Source: an uncultured Burkholderiaceae bacterium (GTDB taxonomy: Bacteria > Pseudomonadota > Gammaproteobacteria > Burkholderiales > Burkholderiaceae_B). Taken from it: 64,000 nucleotides of DNA. The position numbers and the translations under genes are program-made. The stretch spans positions 1 to 64,000 of the forward strand of contig CALBEY010000039.1 of assembly GCA_937888805.1 (NCBI GenBank), in the 5' to 3' direction. This document shows, in pieces, positions 25,787 to 34,729 of the stretch. The notes beneath the pieces are model-generated. The model had not been told where the DNA came from, did not search any database, and was given only the letters and a program-made list of their open reading frames with translations. Positions within the stretch are counted from its first letter, which is position 1, and each line of letters begins with the position of its first letter.

Positions 25787-26446
25787 ATGATTGACTTGTA
25801 TTACTGGACCACGCCGAACGGTCACAAGATCACACTGTTTCTTGAGGAAACAGGTCTGCCATACAACATAAAAACCATCAATATTGCCAAAAATGAGCAG
25901 TTTGCCCCTGACTTTTTGGCGATTTCCCCTAATAATCGCATCCCTGCCATCGTTGATCATGCGCCAGTCGATGGCCGTGCACCGGTGTCGGTATTTGATT
26001 CAGGTGCGATTTTGCTCTACCTTGCTGAAAAAACGGGTCAATTTATACCCACGGACATGCGTCTTCGCTTACAAACCCTCGAATGGTTGTTCTGGCAGAT
26101 GGGTGGTTTGGGTCCAATGGCAGGGCAAAATCACCATTTCTCGCAATTCGCTCCAGAGAAGATTCCTTACGCCATCAAACGCTATGTGGACGAAACCGCG
26201 CGATTATATGGGGTGCTCAACAAACGCCTGGCTGATCAGCCATTTATTGTGGGTGACTACTCGATTGCTGACATGGCTTGCTTTCCTTGGATCGCCGCCT
26301 ACGGCCGTCAACAACAAAACCTCGATGACTTTCCTCACTTAAAGCGTTGGTTTGAGTCCATTCACCAGCGCCCCGCTACGCAAAAAGCTTACAGCTTGAG
26401 CGAATCGCTCAATCCGAATGCCCCTAAGCTGCCGCCACTTGTTTAA
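25787..26446 (+). CDS. Glutathione S-transferase, YfcG/YghU-like (nu class)
   Basis: The 219-residue protein has an N-terminal thioredoxin-like domain starting MIDLYYWTTPNGHKITLFLE and containing SPNNRIPAIVDH and FDSGAILLYLAEKTG, and a helical C-domain with DYSIADMACFPWI. TxN near residues 9-11 in place of a catalytic Tyr or Ser is typical of the nu-class enzymes YfcG and YghU, which have glutathione-dependent disulphide reductase and peroxidase activity. It lies 54 bases after the glutathione peroxidase and overlaps the start of the next gene. Confidence 0.9.
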   Translation: MIDLYYWTTPNGHKITLFLEETGLPYNIKTINIAKNEQFAPDFLAISPNNRIPAIVDHAPVDGRAPVSVFDSGAILLYLAEKTGQFIPTDMRLRLQTLEWLFWQMGGLGPMAGQNHHFSQFAPEKIPYAIKRYVDETARLYGVLNKRLADQPFIVGDYSIADMACFPWIAAYGRQQQNLDDFPHLKRWFESIHQRPATQKAYSLSESLNPNAPKLPPLV

Positions 26447-27209
26447 AGCCATTAATCATGCTTTCAAAGTTTTACTCTTTGGGGCGTTGTTGCTCTCATC
26501 AACAGCATTTGCGAGCGAGCCATATGCGCCTGCCTTTAGCACTCAAGCAATCACGGTGCCAGTTGACCGCTGTGAGAACAATCGCTGTGCCGAGTTGATT
26601 GTGCAAAGTGTTAGGTTTGTGGGACATGAGGCATTTAACGCCTTTGTTGAGCAATCATTGGTGAGTATGGCTTGGCAAAAGGATGTTGAAGTGCAACCCT
26701 ACCAATCCCTAGCGGGGTTGACAGACTATTTTCGGGGGAATGCTCGTGTCGGCGAACAACTTTCTCTAAAAACCACCGTACAGCGGCACTCGCCCTCTGT
26801 TGTGGTTCTGCTATTGAGTCAATATCGATTTGAGGGTGGCGCACACGGCGAATCCTCCAGCCAGTACATCAATTGGTTACTGCCTCAAAACCTTGCCCTT
26901 TCACTGGAATCCATGTTGTTGCCTGGCGCAATGCCTGATTTTGTTGCCGCTCTAAAAAATGCTTATGAGGCTTGGGTGGCAACCCAAGTCAAAACTGGAT
27001 CCATCGACGATGTCGACTCATTCGTTGAGCAGTGGCCATTCACGGCTTCAGATAATGTGGCGTTGATGCCCAACGGTTTAACCGTGATCTATCCACGCTA
27101 TGGTATCGCCCCTGGCTTTTTTGGCGAGCCAATGTTGGTCTTACCTTACGCTGTGCTGCGTCACATCATCAAGCCAGAAATACTCACGCAAGCCGCCTCG
27201 ACGCATTGA
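26418..27209 (+). CDS. Exported DUF3298/RsiV-like protein
   Basis: The 263-residue product has a signal peptide (KVLLFGALLLSSTAFA, cleavage likely before SEPY) and a body with the DUF3298 pattern YRFEGGAHGESSSQYINWLL and later LMPNGLTVIYPRYGIAPGFFGEP. Related domains occur in RsiV anti-sigma factors and in periplasmic proteins of unknown role. It overlaps the GST gene by 29 bases if ATG 26418 is the start. A TTG at 26438 giving a shorter signal peptide is an alternative. Two Cys near residue 52 (DRCENNRCAE) could form a disulphide in the periplasm. Function unknown. Confidence 0.75.
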   Translation: MPLSCRHLFKAINHAFKVLLFGALLLSSTAFASEPYAPAFSTQAITVPVDRCENNRCAELIVQSVRFVGHEAFNAFVEQSLVSMAWQKDVEVQPYQSLAGLTDYFRGNARVGEQLSLKTTVQRHSPSVVVLLLSQYRFEGGAHGESSSQYINWLLPQNLALSLESMLLPGAMPDFVAALKNAYEAWVATQVKTGSIDDVDSFVEQWPFTASDNVALMPNGLTVIYPRYGIAPGFFGEPMLVLPYAVLRHIIKPEILTQAASTH

Positions 27210-27262
27210 GCCACTATTTTTGCTGAAAAGAATCCTGCCGGCGATTGATTGGGTGTCTTCTA

Positions 27263-27913
27263 TCAGCGATTCCGAATAAGGGCTTCAAGGCTGTCAGCTA
27301 ACTTGGTGTGTTTCGCCTCTCGCGCGACGACAGCTGCGTTTTCACCGCTGATATTGACCGCAGTCGGGTCGGCGCCGGCATTCAGTAGCACTTGCACCAC
27401 TTCGAACGAGCCCGAGCCAGCAGCCATCATGATGGGGCTGGTGCCGTTAGGGGCTGGTGCGTTTGGCATGGCACCTTGGGCCAAAAGATATTTGACCATT
27501 TCTAGATTGCCTTTTGAAGCGGCATAGTGCAATGGCGTCCAGCCCAACTGATTGACCTCGGCACCGCGTTTGATCAAGGCCCGAGCCCTGGGTAAATCCC
27601 CCATCAGGCTGACGTACATTAACGGCGTCTCCTGATAGCCGTTCATGATTTTGATGTTTGTTTTGGGATGCTTCATGATCAAATCAAACACATCCCAACT
27701 GTCATCACGAATCGCTTGCATGATGATGGGGTTTCCCCTTTCGGTGGTTGTGTTGGGGTCGAGGCCGCGCCTGAGCAATTGCTGAACATCCGCTGTGCGA
27801 TTGTTTTTGACGTAAATCCACAGGTCGTCGACGGTCTGAGCGTGCGCCAATGGCATTAAAAAAAACATGCCACAAAGCATCAGCAATTTAATGACTAATT
27901 TACTTAAAAACAT
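27263..27913 (-). CDS. Exported ankyrin repeat protein
   Basis: The 216-residue protein has a signal peptide (KLLMLCGMFFLMPLAHA, cleavage near AHAQ) followed by four to five ankyrin repeats, clearest in GWTPLHYAASKGNLEMVKYL and NGTSPIMMAAGSGSFEVVQ. It should be a periplasmic protein-binding scaffold. I chose ATG at 27913 because the 15 extra residues of the frame open to 27958 precede a standard signal peptide. It lies downstream of tatD on the same strand (tatD start 28754, end 27978). The partner is unknown. Confidence 0.88.
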   Translation of the reverse strand: MFLSKLVIKLLMLCGMFFLMPLAHAQTVDDLWIYVKNNRTADVQQLLRRGLDPNTTTERGNPIIMQAIRDDSWDVFDLIMKHPKTNIKIMNGYQETPLMYVSLMGDLPRARALIKRGAEVNQLGWTPLHYAASKGNLEMVKYLLAQGAMPNAPAPNGTSPIMMAAGSGSFEVVQVLLNAGADPTAVNISGENAAVVAREAKHTKLADSLEALIRNR

Positions 27914-27977
27914 AGGCTTAAAATGACAGTCTAAAGTTGATTCTAATTGTATTATCATATTAAGATTCCAGATGAAT

Positions 27978-28754
27978 TTATGCTTCTATCTTATTGAATA
28001 ATCGATAAAAATTATCAGTTGAGGCATCAGCCACCGCTTCGACTGATATGCCGCGTAACTCGGCAATTTTTTCGGCGACGTGAACCACTAGCGAAGGGTC
28101 ATTGCGTTTGCCGCGATACGGCACGGGCGCCAAGTAAGGTGAGTCGGTCTCTATCAGGAGACGGTTCAAAGGCACCTTGGCTGCCGTTTCCTGTAGCTCA
28201 ATCGCATTTTTAAAGGTCACAATCCCAGAAAATGAAATGTAAAAGCCAAGGTCCATACACGCCTGGGCCATCTCCCATGTCTCAGTAAAGCAATGCATAA
28301 CACCACCCACCGACTGAGCTTGCTCCTCTTGCAAAATCCTAATGGTGTCTTCACGAGCACTACGGGTATGGATAATCAACGGCAAGCCTGTTTGGCGGGC
28401 AGCCTGGATATGAATCCTAAAACGCTCGCGCTGCCAATTCAGATCGCCTTCTAGACGGAAGTAATCAAGCCCTGTTTCACCGATGGCAACAATTTTTGGG
28501 TGCTGGCTACGAGAAATCAAATCGTCAACAGTGGGCTCAATTTCCTCTTCATAATCGGGGTGCACGCCCACGGACCCCCAGAGCGTCGGTTCTGCCGCAA
28601 CCATTTGCATCATATTGGGCCAGTCTCTGAGGTTCACGCTCACGCATAGCGCACCGCTAACCTTGTTTTGAGCCATGCGTTGGGCGATAGCGGGAAAGTC
28701 ATCAGCCAAATCAGGAAAGTTCACGTGACAGTGTGAGTCAATAAAAACAGTCAT
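27978..28754 (-). CDS. tatD: TatD family metal-dependent hydrolase/DNase
   Basis: The 258-residue TIM-barrel protein has metal ligands in DSHCHVNFPDL (His8, His10), the Glu of IGETGLDYFR, His in IHTRSARED and MHCFTET, and Asp in ETDSPYLAPVPYRGKRN. TatD-family proteins are 3'-5' exonucleases or deacylases. It starts 5 bases after the holB stop, within a tatD-holB-tmk-mltG operon. The paralogue (YcfH-type) is the member usually next to holB-tmk, so it may be the YcfH orthologue. Confidence 0.92.
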   Translation of the reverse strand: MTVFIDSHCHVNFPDLADDFPAIAQRMAQNKVSGALCVSVNLRDWPNMMQMVAAEPTLWGSVGVHPDYEEEIEPTVDDLISRSQHPKIVAIGETGLDYFRLEGDLNWQRERFRIHIQAARQTGLPLIIHTRSAREDTIRILQEEQAQSVGGVMHCFTETWEMAQACMDLGFYISFSGIVTFKNAIELQETAAKVPLNRLLIETDSPYLAPVPYRGKRNDPSLVVHVAEKIAELRGISVEAVADASTDNFYRLFNKIEA

Positions 28755-28759
28755 AGCGG

Positions 28760-29833
28760 TTAATCACAAAAGCGTTGTAGGCAAGCATGCGCAAACAGCT
28801 TGGCATTTAAAGGGTGTGTGGCCAAGGGCAACTGGCTATTGAGCCAACTGACCAGCAATGACCAATGCTCAAGCGACGCTTGCTGCGCACGTTGGCCAGT
28901 CACCGCTGAAAGCTTTGGGTAATAGCGAACGGGTAATCCTGCGCGAGCCAATGTCAAATCAACACAGAGCCGCTGAAAAACTGGCAACCATTGAACAGGC
29001 GCACTCTTGGCCAACTCGTCAGCCAAAACCCCGACTGAAAACCCGCCACGACGGGGGTCTGATTTGGCCAAACCCGTCATGAGATCGCTGGCCCAAGGTG
29101 GGCATGGCGTTGATTGTTGTTCTGAAAGCGCCAGTGCACGCAAGGGCGCATGACCGGCAGCCGCGAGCCACTGACCCGCCTCGCCCTGCTCGATGCCCTG
29201 TTGTGCCAGCCAAGACAGGCTTTGATCTTCTGTCGGCATGGGTATTGTCAAACGCTGGCATCGCGACAATATAGTAGCCAGTAATCGATCAGGCGCATCG
29301 GTCACCAGGAGAAACAGCGTCTCGGGGGATGGTTCTTCGAGCGCTTTGAGCAATGCGTTAGCGGCAATCGTATTCATGGCTTCAGCGGGATAAAGCACCA
29401 CAATACGCAGACCGCCTCGATGAGTGGCCCGATGATACCAAGGCTCAAGGGCTCGGATTTGATCGACCCTCAGATCCTCAGACAGTTTTTTCTTGGTGGT
29501 AGAAGAACCATCGGCAGCCGGGTCGTCCAAAGAGGCCTCATCAGCGGCATGCTCTGCGCCTTCGCGAGCAGCCAGGGCGGCGGGTCTGAGATGCATTAGA
29601 TCAGGGTGGTTACCCACCGCGCTCCAGCGGCAAGCGTCGCACTGCCCGCAAGCAAAGTCTGGACTGTCTGGGGCGCGCCGTTCGCATAGCAAAGCCTGAG
29701 CCATACCTAAGGCAAACTCGCGTTTACCCGTGCCGCTTAAGCCGTGAATCAGCATCGCATGGGGCAGACTAGACTGCCTCTGAAGCCAGCGCTGTGCAAA
29801 TGCTGTCTGCCATGGCAAAAAACCCACCGCCAT
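28760..29833 (-). CDS. holB: DNA polymerase III subunit delta'
   Basis: The delta' subunit is part of the clamp loader. The 357-residue protein has a modified Walker A (HGLSGTGKREFA), the zinc-binding cysteines CERR and CGQCDAC, and the SRC-type motif as LSRCQRL near residue 194. Between the zinc module and the next helix is an acidic, Ala-rich insertion (EGAEHAADEASLDDPAAD), longer than in E. coli and probably a loop. It lies 4 bases after tmk and 5 before tatD. Confidence 0.92.
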   Translation of the reverse strand: MAVGFLPWQTAFAQRWLQRQSSLPHAMLIHGLSGTGKREFALGMAQALLCERRAPDSPDFACGQCDACRWSAVGNHPDLMHLRPAALAAREGAEHAADEASLDDPAADGSSTTKKKLSEDLRVDQIRALEPWYHRATHRGGLRIVVLYPAEAMNTIAANALLKALEEPSPETLFLLVTDAPDRLLATILSRCQRLTIPMPTEDQSLSWLAQQGIEQGEAGQWLAAAGHAPLRALALSEQQSTPCPPWASDLMTGLAKSDPRRGGFSVGVLADELAKSAPVQWLPVFQRLCVDLTLARAGLPVRYYPKLSAVTGQRAQQASLEHWSLLVSWLNSQLPLATHPLNAKLFAHACLQRFCD

Positions 29834-29837
29834 GGTT

Positions 29838-30491
29838 CTAGCCCCCGCCTTTTGAAACGCGACTTAGAAGCGCGTCTAAGTCAGCGGCCAGCACTTCTCG
29901 AATGCGTTCAATCGGTTGTGTGCCATCGACCGTTAAAAATCGCTCTGGAGAGGCTTTGACGCATTGCAAATAGCCTTCACGTGTCCGTTTAAAAAAATCG
30001 GCCTGCTCGCGTTCGAATCGGTCTGGAACACGTGCGTCTGACAAACGTTGCCGAGCCACTTCGAGTGGCACGTCAAACAACCAAGTGCGGCTGGGCTCAA
30101 AATCAGGGTGTACCCACTGCACCAAGTGATTGATTCGGTCTCGTCCTAAAGCACGTCCCGCCCCTTGATAGGCAAACGTGGCATCGGTAAATCGATCACA
30201 AACGACCCACTGGCCAGCGGCCAAGGCGGGTTCGATCACATTGCGCAAATGTTCATTGCGAGCAGCGAACATCAAAAGGGTTTCTGTTTCTAAATGCATG
30301 GGCTCGGTTAGCAATAAGTCACGCAATCGCTCACCAATCGCTGTGCCACCAGGTTCTCGGGTCAAACAAACCGCAATACCTCGGTCGGTCAAATACTGCT
30401 TAGCCCATTGAACGTGAGTGCTTTTCCCCGCACCGTCCACCCCTTCGAGGGTTAGAAATAAGCCCGTGTTTGTTTGGGTGGATTCTGTCAT
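29838..30491 (-). CDS. tmk: Thymidylate kinase
   Basis: Thymidylate kinase phosphorylates dTMP to dTDP. The 217-residue protein has the P-loop EGVDGAGKST, the TREPGGT motif, the DRF motif with FAYQGAGRALGRD, and a lid region DRFEREQADFFKRTREGYL. The start ATG overlaps the mltG stop by four bases. It belongs to the mltG-tmk-holB-tatD operon. Confidence 0.96.
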   Translation of the reverse strand: MTESTQTNTGLFLTLEGVDGAGKSTHVQWAKQYLTDRGIAVCLTREPGGTAIGERLRDLLLTEPMHLETETLLMFAARNEHLRNVIEPALAAGQWVVCDRFTDATFAYQGAGRALGRDRINHLVQWVHPDFEPSRTWLFDVPLEVARQRLSDARVPDRFEREQADFFKRTREGYLQCVKASPERFLTVDGTQPIERIREVLAADLDALLSRVSKGGG

Positions 30492-31504
30492 GGTTTTTTC
30501 AAGATATAGCGTCGCACATTGCTATTGTGATCGGCCAGGTTTTTGGCAAACGCGCTCGACCCATCGCCTCGTGCCACAAAGTAAAGATAAGCGTGAGTTT
30601 CAGGATTGAGCGCGGCTTGAAGTGAAGCCAGACTTGAACTCGCGATCGGGGTCGGTGGCAAACCGCGTCGCGTGTACGTGTTCCAAGGTGTGTCGCGTTG
30701 CAAGTCAGCTTTGCGAATTCGACCTTGGTACAAATCTCCCATACCGTAAATCACGGTGGGATCCGTTTGCAATGGCATGCCAATGCGTAGGCGGTTGATG
30801 AACACACCCGCGACCCTTGCTCGCTCGTCAGCTCGACCGGTTTCCTTTTCGACGATAGAGGCCAAAATCAATGCTTCGTGGGGTGTTTTGAGAGGTAAAT
30901 CAGGGGCCCGCTCTCGCCAAGCGTGCGAGAGTATTTCTTCTTGTGCGGCCAATGCACGCTTAAGAATTTCTTCGTCGCTGGTACCCACCGCAAACACGTA
31001 AGTGTCGGGAAATAACAGGCCTTCAAGATGCTGGTGTTCGACACCTAGTCGGCTGGCCAAGGCCTTTTGATCACTCAACTCTTGGTCTGATAATGTTTGA
31101 TCGATGTCAGGATGTTTGGCAACGGCTTGCATAATCTGTTTGACCGTCCACCCTTCTATAAAAGCCACTTGGCGATGACTGACTTCACCCCTGGCCATGC
31201 GTTGCAAAACAGCCATGAGACTGTCGCCTTGGGTGATTCGATAGCCACCAGCCTTGATGTCACGATCCATCTCGGTCAAACGGGCTAACCAAACGAAGGC
31301 TTGTGGCGGCATGTCAACGCCGGCACTGACCAACTGCCTTGCGATCTGGTGCAGACCAGAACCTGAAGATATCCTGAGATCAATGGTCGGTGTTTGCAAA
31401 TCCAAAGGTTTGTGAACCCATTGGTAGACGAAGACACCCGCACCCACAGTGCCGAGCACTGCCAGCAAAGCCAACCAAAGAAAAGAATGAAGAAGCCATC
31501 TCAT
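30488..31504 (-). CDS. mltG: Endolytic murein transglycosylase MltG
   Basis: MltG cuts nascent peptidoglycan strands at the inner membrane. The 338-residue protein has one N-terminal membrane segment (about residues 6-28) and a periplasmic YceG domain with EGWTVKQIMQAV, LLFPDTYVF, the catalytic Glu in ASIVEKETGRADER, FINRLRIGMPLQTDPTVIYG and the C-terminal PTPIASSSLASLQAALNP. It is the first gene of the minus-strand operon reading into tmk. Confidence 0.95.
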   Translation of the reverse strand: MRWLLHSFLWLALLAVLGTVGAGVFVYQWVHKPLDLQTPTIDLRISSGSGLHQIARQLVSAGVDMPPQAFVWLARLTEMDRDIKAGGYRITQGDSLMAVLQRMARGEVSHRQVAFIEGWTVKQIMQAVAKHPDIDQTLSDQELSDQKALASRLGVEHQHLEGLLFPDTYVFAVGTSDEEILKRALAAQEEILSHAWRERAPDLPLKTPHEALILASIVEKETGRADERARVAGVFINRLRIGMPLQTDPTVIYGMGDLYQGRIRKADLQRDTPWNTYTRRGLPPTPIASSSLASLQAALNPETHAYLYFVARGDGSSAFAKNLADHNSNVRRYILKKP

Positions 31505-31733
31505 GGGTTAGAAGTGTAATGGATACCAGTGGCGGCGTCATGGCGATGCCGTTTGCTTAAATGGGCAACATGTTCCTCGCATCAAAGACAAAAACCCTTA
31601 TGACATTCCCTTAGAAATGTTGCACAAGGCGTGCGCATTGATACCATGTCGGATGTAAATGGTGAATTGGTGACTGTTTGCGATTGACCCTCAGCAAGGC
31701 TGTGGTCATGTTGGCTAAAAATGGTGACTTGTG

Positions 31734-32711
31734 ATGGCAAAAGCGTTGATTTCTCAATATGTTGGTTTGGATTTGGTGGTATTTACTGCACATGGCGTCG
31801 ATGCATTCGGATTTCTGCAGTCCCAACTGACCCAAGATGTGGATCGTTTGAAATCGGGTAAAGCCGCTTTAGCGGGTTACTGCACGGCTCAAGGCCGATT
31901 ACTTGCCAACATGGTGCTAGCACCAACAGGTTCAGCCGATAAGGTCATGGGTTTTGTACACCGTGACATCTTGCCCAATTTTTTGAAGCGATTGCGGATG
32001 TTTGTTTTGCGCAGCAAAGTCACGCTTGAGCCGACTGAGCATCAAGTGATTGGGATAACTGTTGAGGCGGCGCACTTGGCGTCAGTCGCCCAAACCCTGG
32101 GTTACGCCCTGCCACGGGCCGATTGGGATACGGTTAACACTGATGATGGCGTTTGGATTGCTGCACCTAGCGCTGGGGCAACGCTGGCGAGGTTCTGGTG
32201 GTTGGCCGATGAATCGCAAGTGACTGCTTTGACCGCACGCCTTGATACGGACCTCGTTAAGCTCGAGAGCAGCAATGCGTGGGTGGTTCAAGATTTGCAG
32301 GCCGGCCTGCCTTGGATTAACGACTCGACTGTTGATCTGTTTATTCCCCAAACCATCAACTTGGATTTAACCGAGGGTGTGAGTTTTACCAAGGGCTGCT
32401 ATCCCGGCCAAGAAGTTGTTGCCCGTGCCCATTATCGTGGCACTGTCAAGCGCCGCATGCAATTGGCGCATCTGGGCGGCGAGCTTTTGCCAATCAAACC
32501 GGGTGAGGATATCTTTTGCCCATCAGATGGACCTAACCCGTGTGGTCGTGTGGTTAACGTGGCTTACGATGGTGAAAAAACATGGGTGCTGTTTGAAGCG
32601 CCGGTGAAGTTGACCCAGACTGGCGAAAGCGGCGCTTTAAGCGTCAGTTCAATCGATGGCCCCAAGCTAGCGATGACAGACCTGCCCTACGCGATCACGA
32701 CCGAACGCTAA
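31734..32711 (+). CDS. ygfZ: tRNA-modifying/iron-sulphur cluster protein YgfZ
   Basis: YgfZ is a folate-binding protein needed for some iron-sulphur enzymes such as MiaB. The 325-residue protein has the GcvT-like fold and the defining motif KGCYPGQEVVARAHYRG. ATG at 31734 is preceded in frame by a GTG at 31731. It diverges from mltG across a 229-base gap with no other feature I can support. Its TAA stop (32709-32711) overlaps the TAG stop of the convergent gene (32708-32710). Confidence 0.93.
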   Translation: MAKALISQYVGLDLVVFTAHGVDAFGFLQSQLTQDVDRLKSGKAALAGYCTAQGRLLANMVLAPTGSADKVMGFVHRDILPNFLKRLRMFVLRSKVTLEPTEHQVIGITVEAAHLASVAQTLGYALPRADWDTVNTDDGVWIAAPSAGATLARFWWLADESQVTALTARLDTDLVKLESSNAWVVQDLQAGLPWINDSTVDLFIPQTINLDLTEGVSFTKGCYPGQEVVARAHYRGTVKRRMQLAHLGGELLPIKPGEDIFCPSDGPNPCGRVVNVAYDGEKTWVLFEAPVKLTQTGESGALSVSSIDGPKLAMTDLPYAITTER

Positions 32712-33832
32712 ACGCCGAGCCCGATTAAGGGATGAGTCGGGTCGTCAATGGCCACAGAAAAATAAGGGGCGTTCCACTGACCCCTTGTTTCCGATAATGT
32801 CGGGGGCTTCCACTGGGGATTTCGATCTTTGTCAATCAGAACGGCCCGAATACCCTCTTGGAAGTTGCCTTGTGCAGCACACTCAATGGCCACGCCCCAC
32901 TCCAACTGGAACACTTGAGCCAGTGACAGTTGGCGCGCACAGCGCCACAGAATCCAAGTTAAGCGGGCGGTGGCTGGGCAACCAGCCACAAACGTCTGTC
33001 CCGCACGTGCCAGCCAAGCGTCTTCATGGGTGGCTAGCGCCGCAACCCGCTGGGCAATATTTTCAAGTTCATAGCCTTCGCAGGTTTGCTGAATCGTATC
33101 AAAGTGTTGCCGCAGCGGGCCTGGCGCTAAGGCTGGGCTTACCAATGACGTCAAGACATCAGTCATCGCCTGAAAATCGTCATAGCGCCCCAGCCACGCT
33201 TGCTGACTAACAGCATGTAAAAAAACAGGCCACTGGTCTCGATTGATAGCGTGGTCAGCCATGCCAGCGAAGATGGCGTCTGAGGCACTGAGTTGTGCCC
33301 CAGTTAGGCCAAGAAAAATGCCTGTACGACCGGGCGCGCGCGCGAGTAGCCAAGAACCACCGACGTCAGGAAACAAGCCGATGCTGATTTCAGGCATGGC
33401 CAGTCGTGAGGTCTCTGTGACCACGCGATGGCTGGCACCCGCCATCAGTCCCATGCCGCCACCCATAACAATCCCGTCGCCCCAGCAGACGATTGGCTTT
33501 GGGTAGGTATGAATCGAATAGTCCAAAGCATATTCTTCCGCAAAAAAATCACACACGAGCTTGTTTTCCTGCGCGGGTCGCCCCTGGTGTTCTTGCATGG
33601 CGTGGTAGAGTCCGTGCAGATCGCCGCCAGCACAAAATGCTTTTTCTCCAGCACCCTTTAAAACCACCGCCACGATCTGATCGTCACTGACCCATTTTTC
33701 AAGCTGTTGATCTAAGAGCCGCGTCATTTCCAGTGACAAGCCATTGAGCGTTTTGGGCCGGTTTAGCGTCGCAATACCGATGGCCTTTCCTGCCGCACAA
33801 GACACGGTCTCAAACAATACACTGTCATCCAT
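32708..33832 (-). CDS. Enoyl-CoA hydratase/isomerase family protein (3-hydroxyisobutyryl-CoA hydrolase-like)
   Basis: The 374-residue crotonase-fold protein has oxyanion-hole segments AFCAGGDLHGLY and DGIVMGGGMGLMAGASHR, and the catalytic-loop sequence MPEISIGLFPDVGGSWLL, which is typical of 3-hydroxyisobutyryl-CoA hydrolase (HIBCH). HIBCH acts in valine degradation. The length is also HIBCH-like and longer than simple hydratases. ATG at 33832 follows GGAGAAAGG. It overlaps the rnfH 3' end by eight bases, so it may be cotranscribed with ratA-rnfH. A role in valine breakdown is inferred. Confidence 0.85.
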   Translation of the reverse strand: MDDSVLFETVSCAAGKAIGIATLNRPKTLNGLSLEMTRLLDQQLEKWVSDDQIVAVVLKGAGEKAFCAGGDLHGLYHAMQEHQGRPAQENKLVCDFFAEEYALDYSIHTYPKPIVCWGDGIVMGGGMGLMAGASHRVVTETSRLAMPEISIGLFPDVGGSWLLARAPGRTGIFLGLTGAQLSASDAIFAGMADHAINRDQWPVFLHAVSQQAWLGRYDDFQAMTDVLTSLVSPALAPGPLRQHFDTIQQTCEGYELENIAQRVAALATHEDAWLARAGQTFVAGCPATARLTWILWRCARQLSLAQVFQLEWGVAIECAAQGNFQEGIRAVLIDKDRNPQWKPPTLSETRGQWNAPYFSVAIDDPTHPLIGLGV

Positions 33833-34223
33833 GACCTTTCTCCGTTGATTGTTCGGTTGTTGTTTTAACGCGCTCTTGGCGCTTGTGTTTGACGCGAGTT
33901 GTTTTCTTGGCCATTGCCTGCGCTCTACGATGAGCAGCGCGACGGCGGCGAGACTGCATCGGGTCAAACGTCAGCGGTCGATAGACCTCAATGCGTGCGC
34001 CGTCCGATACCTGTTCCTCGGGCGAGCACTTGCACCCAAAAAGACCGACGCCAGCGGCTTGCCAATTGATATTTGGAAATATTTGTTCAAAACCGCTCAG
34101 CGCAATGACATCGGCGACTGTTGTGGGTTGGCTTAATAAGACTTCTTGGCACCAGAACGTATGCGGCGCGCTGGCGTAAAACACCGAAACGATAAATTTG
34201 GCATCCTGTTGCTGAATTTCCAT
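33825..34223 (-). CDS. rnfH: RnfH family ubiquitin-like protein
   Basis: The 132-residue protein matches RnfH in its beta-grasp core: FIVSVFYASAPHTFWCQEV, then VGLFGCKCSPEEQVSDGARIEVYRPL and the FDP motif. After FDP comes a tail of about 45 residues rich in Arg and Lys (RRRRAAHRRAQ, KKTTRVKHKRQ). RnfH is a small protein of unclear function, commonly next to ratA and smpB as here. It starts 3 bases after the ratA stop. Confidence 0.88.
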   Translation of the reverse strand: MEIQQQDAKFIVSVFYASAPHTFWCQEVLLSQPTTVADVIALSGFEQIFPNINWQAAGVGLFGCKCSPEEQVSDGARIEVYRPLTFDPMQSRRRRAAHRRAQAMAKKTTRVKHKRQERVKTTTEQSTEKGHG

Positions 34224-34226
34224 AGG

Positions 34227-34667
34227 CTAGCGTTGCACTCCGTAACAAGCTTCGGCTCGCTTGGAAAACGAATCAATAAAGCCGTTGGCGATACGGTTAA
34301 AAACCGGCCCAACCAATTTTTCCAAAGTCCGACTGGAAAACTCATACTGTAAGGTAAACACCACCTTGGAGGCCTCTTCAGTCAGCGCGATAAATGCCCA
34401 GCGACCGTGCAATTCAGAAAACGGACCATCAACCAACTCAAGGGTGATCAAAGACGGGTAAGTGTGTTGATTTTGTGTGGTGAAGGTTTGCCGCAAGCCC
34501 GCAAAGGCAATCGTCACAGAAGCCCTCATGCCCTGTTCATCACTCGCCAGTACCTGACTGCCGCCACACCAGGGCATGAATTCAGGGTATTTTTCAACCC
34601 CAGCCACCAAGTCAAACATTTGCGCCGCACTATAGGGCACCAAAACAGATCGTTCAATCGAATGCAT
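34227..34667 (-). CDS. ratA: RatA / COQ10-like START domain protein
   Basis: The 146-residue protein has the SRPBCC/START fold of the RatA-COQ10 family: SVLVPYSAAQMFDLVAGVEKYPEFMPWC at the start and VFTLQYEFSSRTLEKLVG near the end. E. coli RatA was described as an inhibitor of 70S ribosome formation, while the mitochondrial homologue COQ10 binds ubiquinone; which applies here is open. ATG at 34667 gives the family start. It diverges from smpB and is followed by rnfH, a conserved trio. Confidence 0.9.
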   Translation of the reverse strand: MHSIERSVLVPYSAAQMFDLVAGVEKYPEFMPWCGGSQVLASDEQGMRASVTIAFAGLRQTFTTQNQHTYPSLITLELVDGPFSELHGRWAFIALTEEASKVVFTLQYEFSSRTLEKLVGPVFNRIANGFIDSFSKRAEACYGVQR

Positions 34668-34729
34668 CACGTCACACAAATCGCTAGAATGGAAAGATTT
34701 TAACGGTTCAACCGAGAAATAACGTATTT

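Noticed and set aside
31505-31733. Possible small gene or promoter between mltG and ygfZ
   Set aside because: Only weak promoter-like hexamers and no coding frame with a ribosome binding site.
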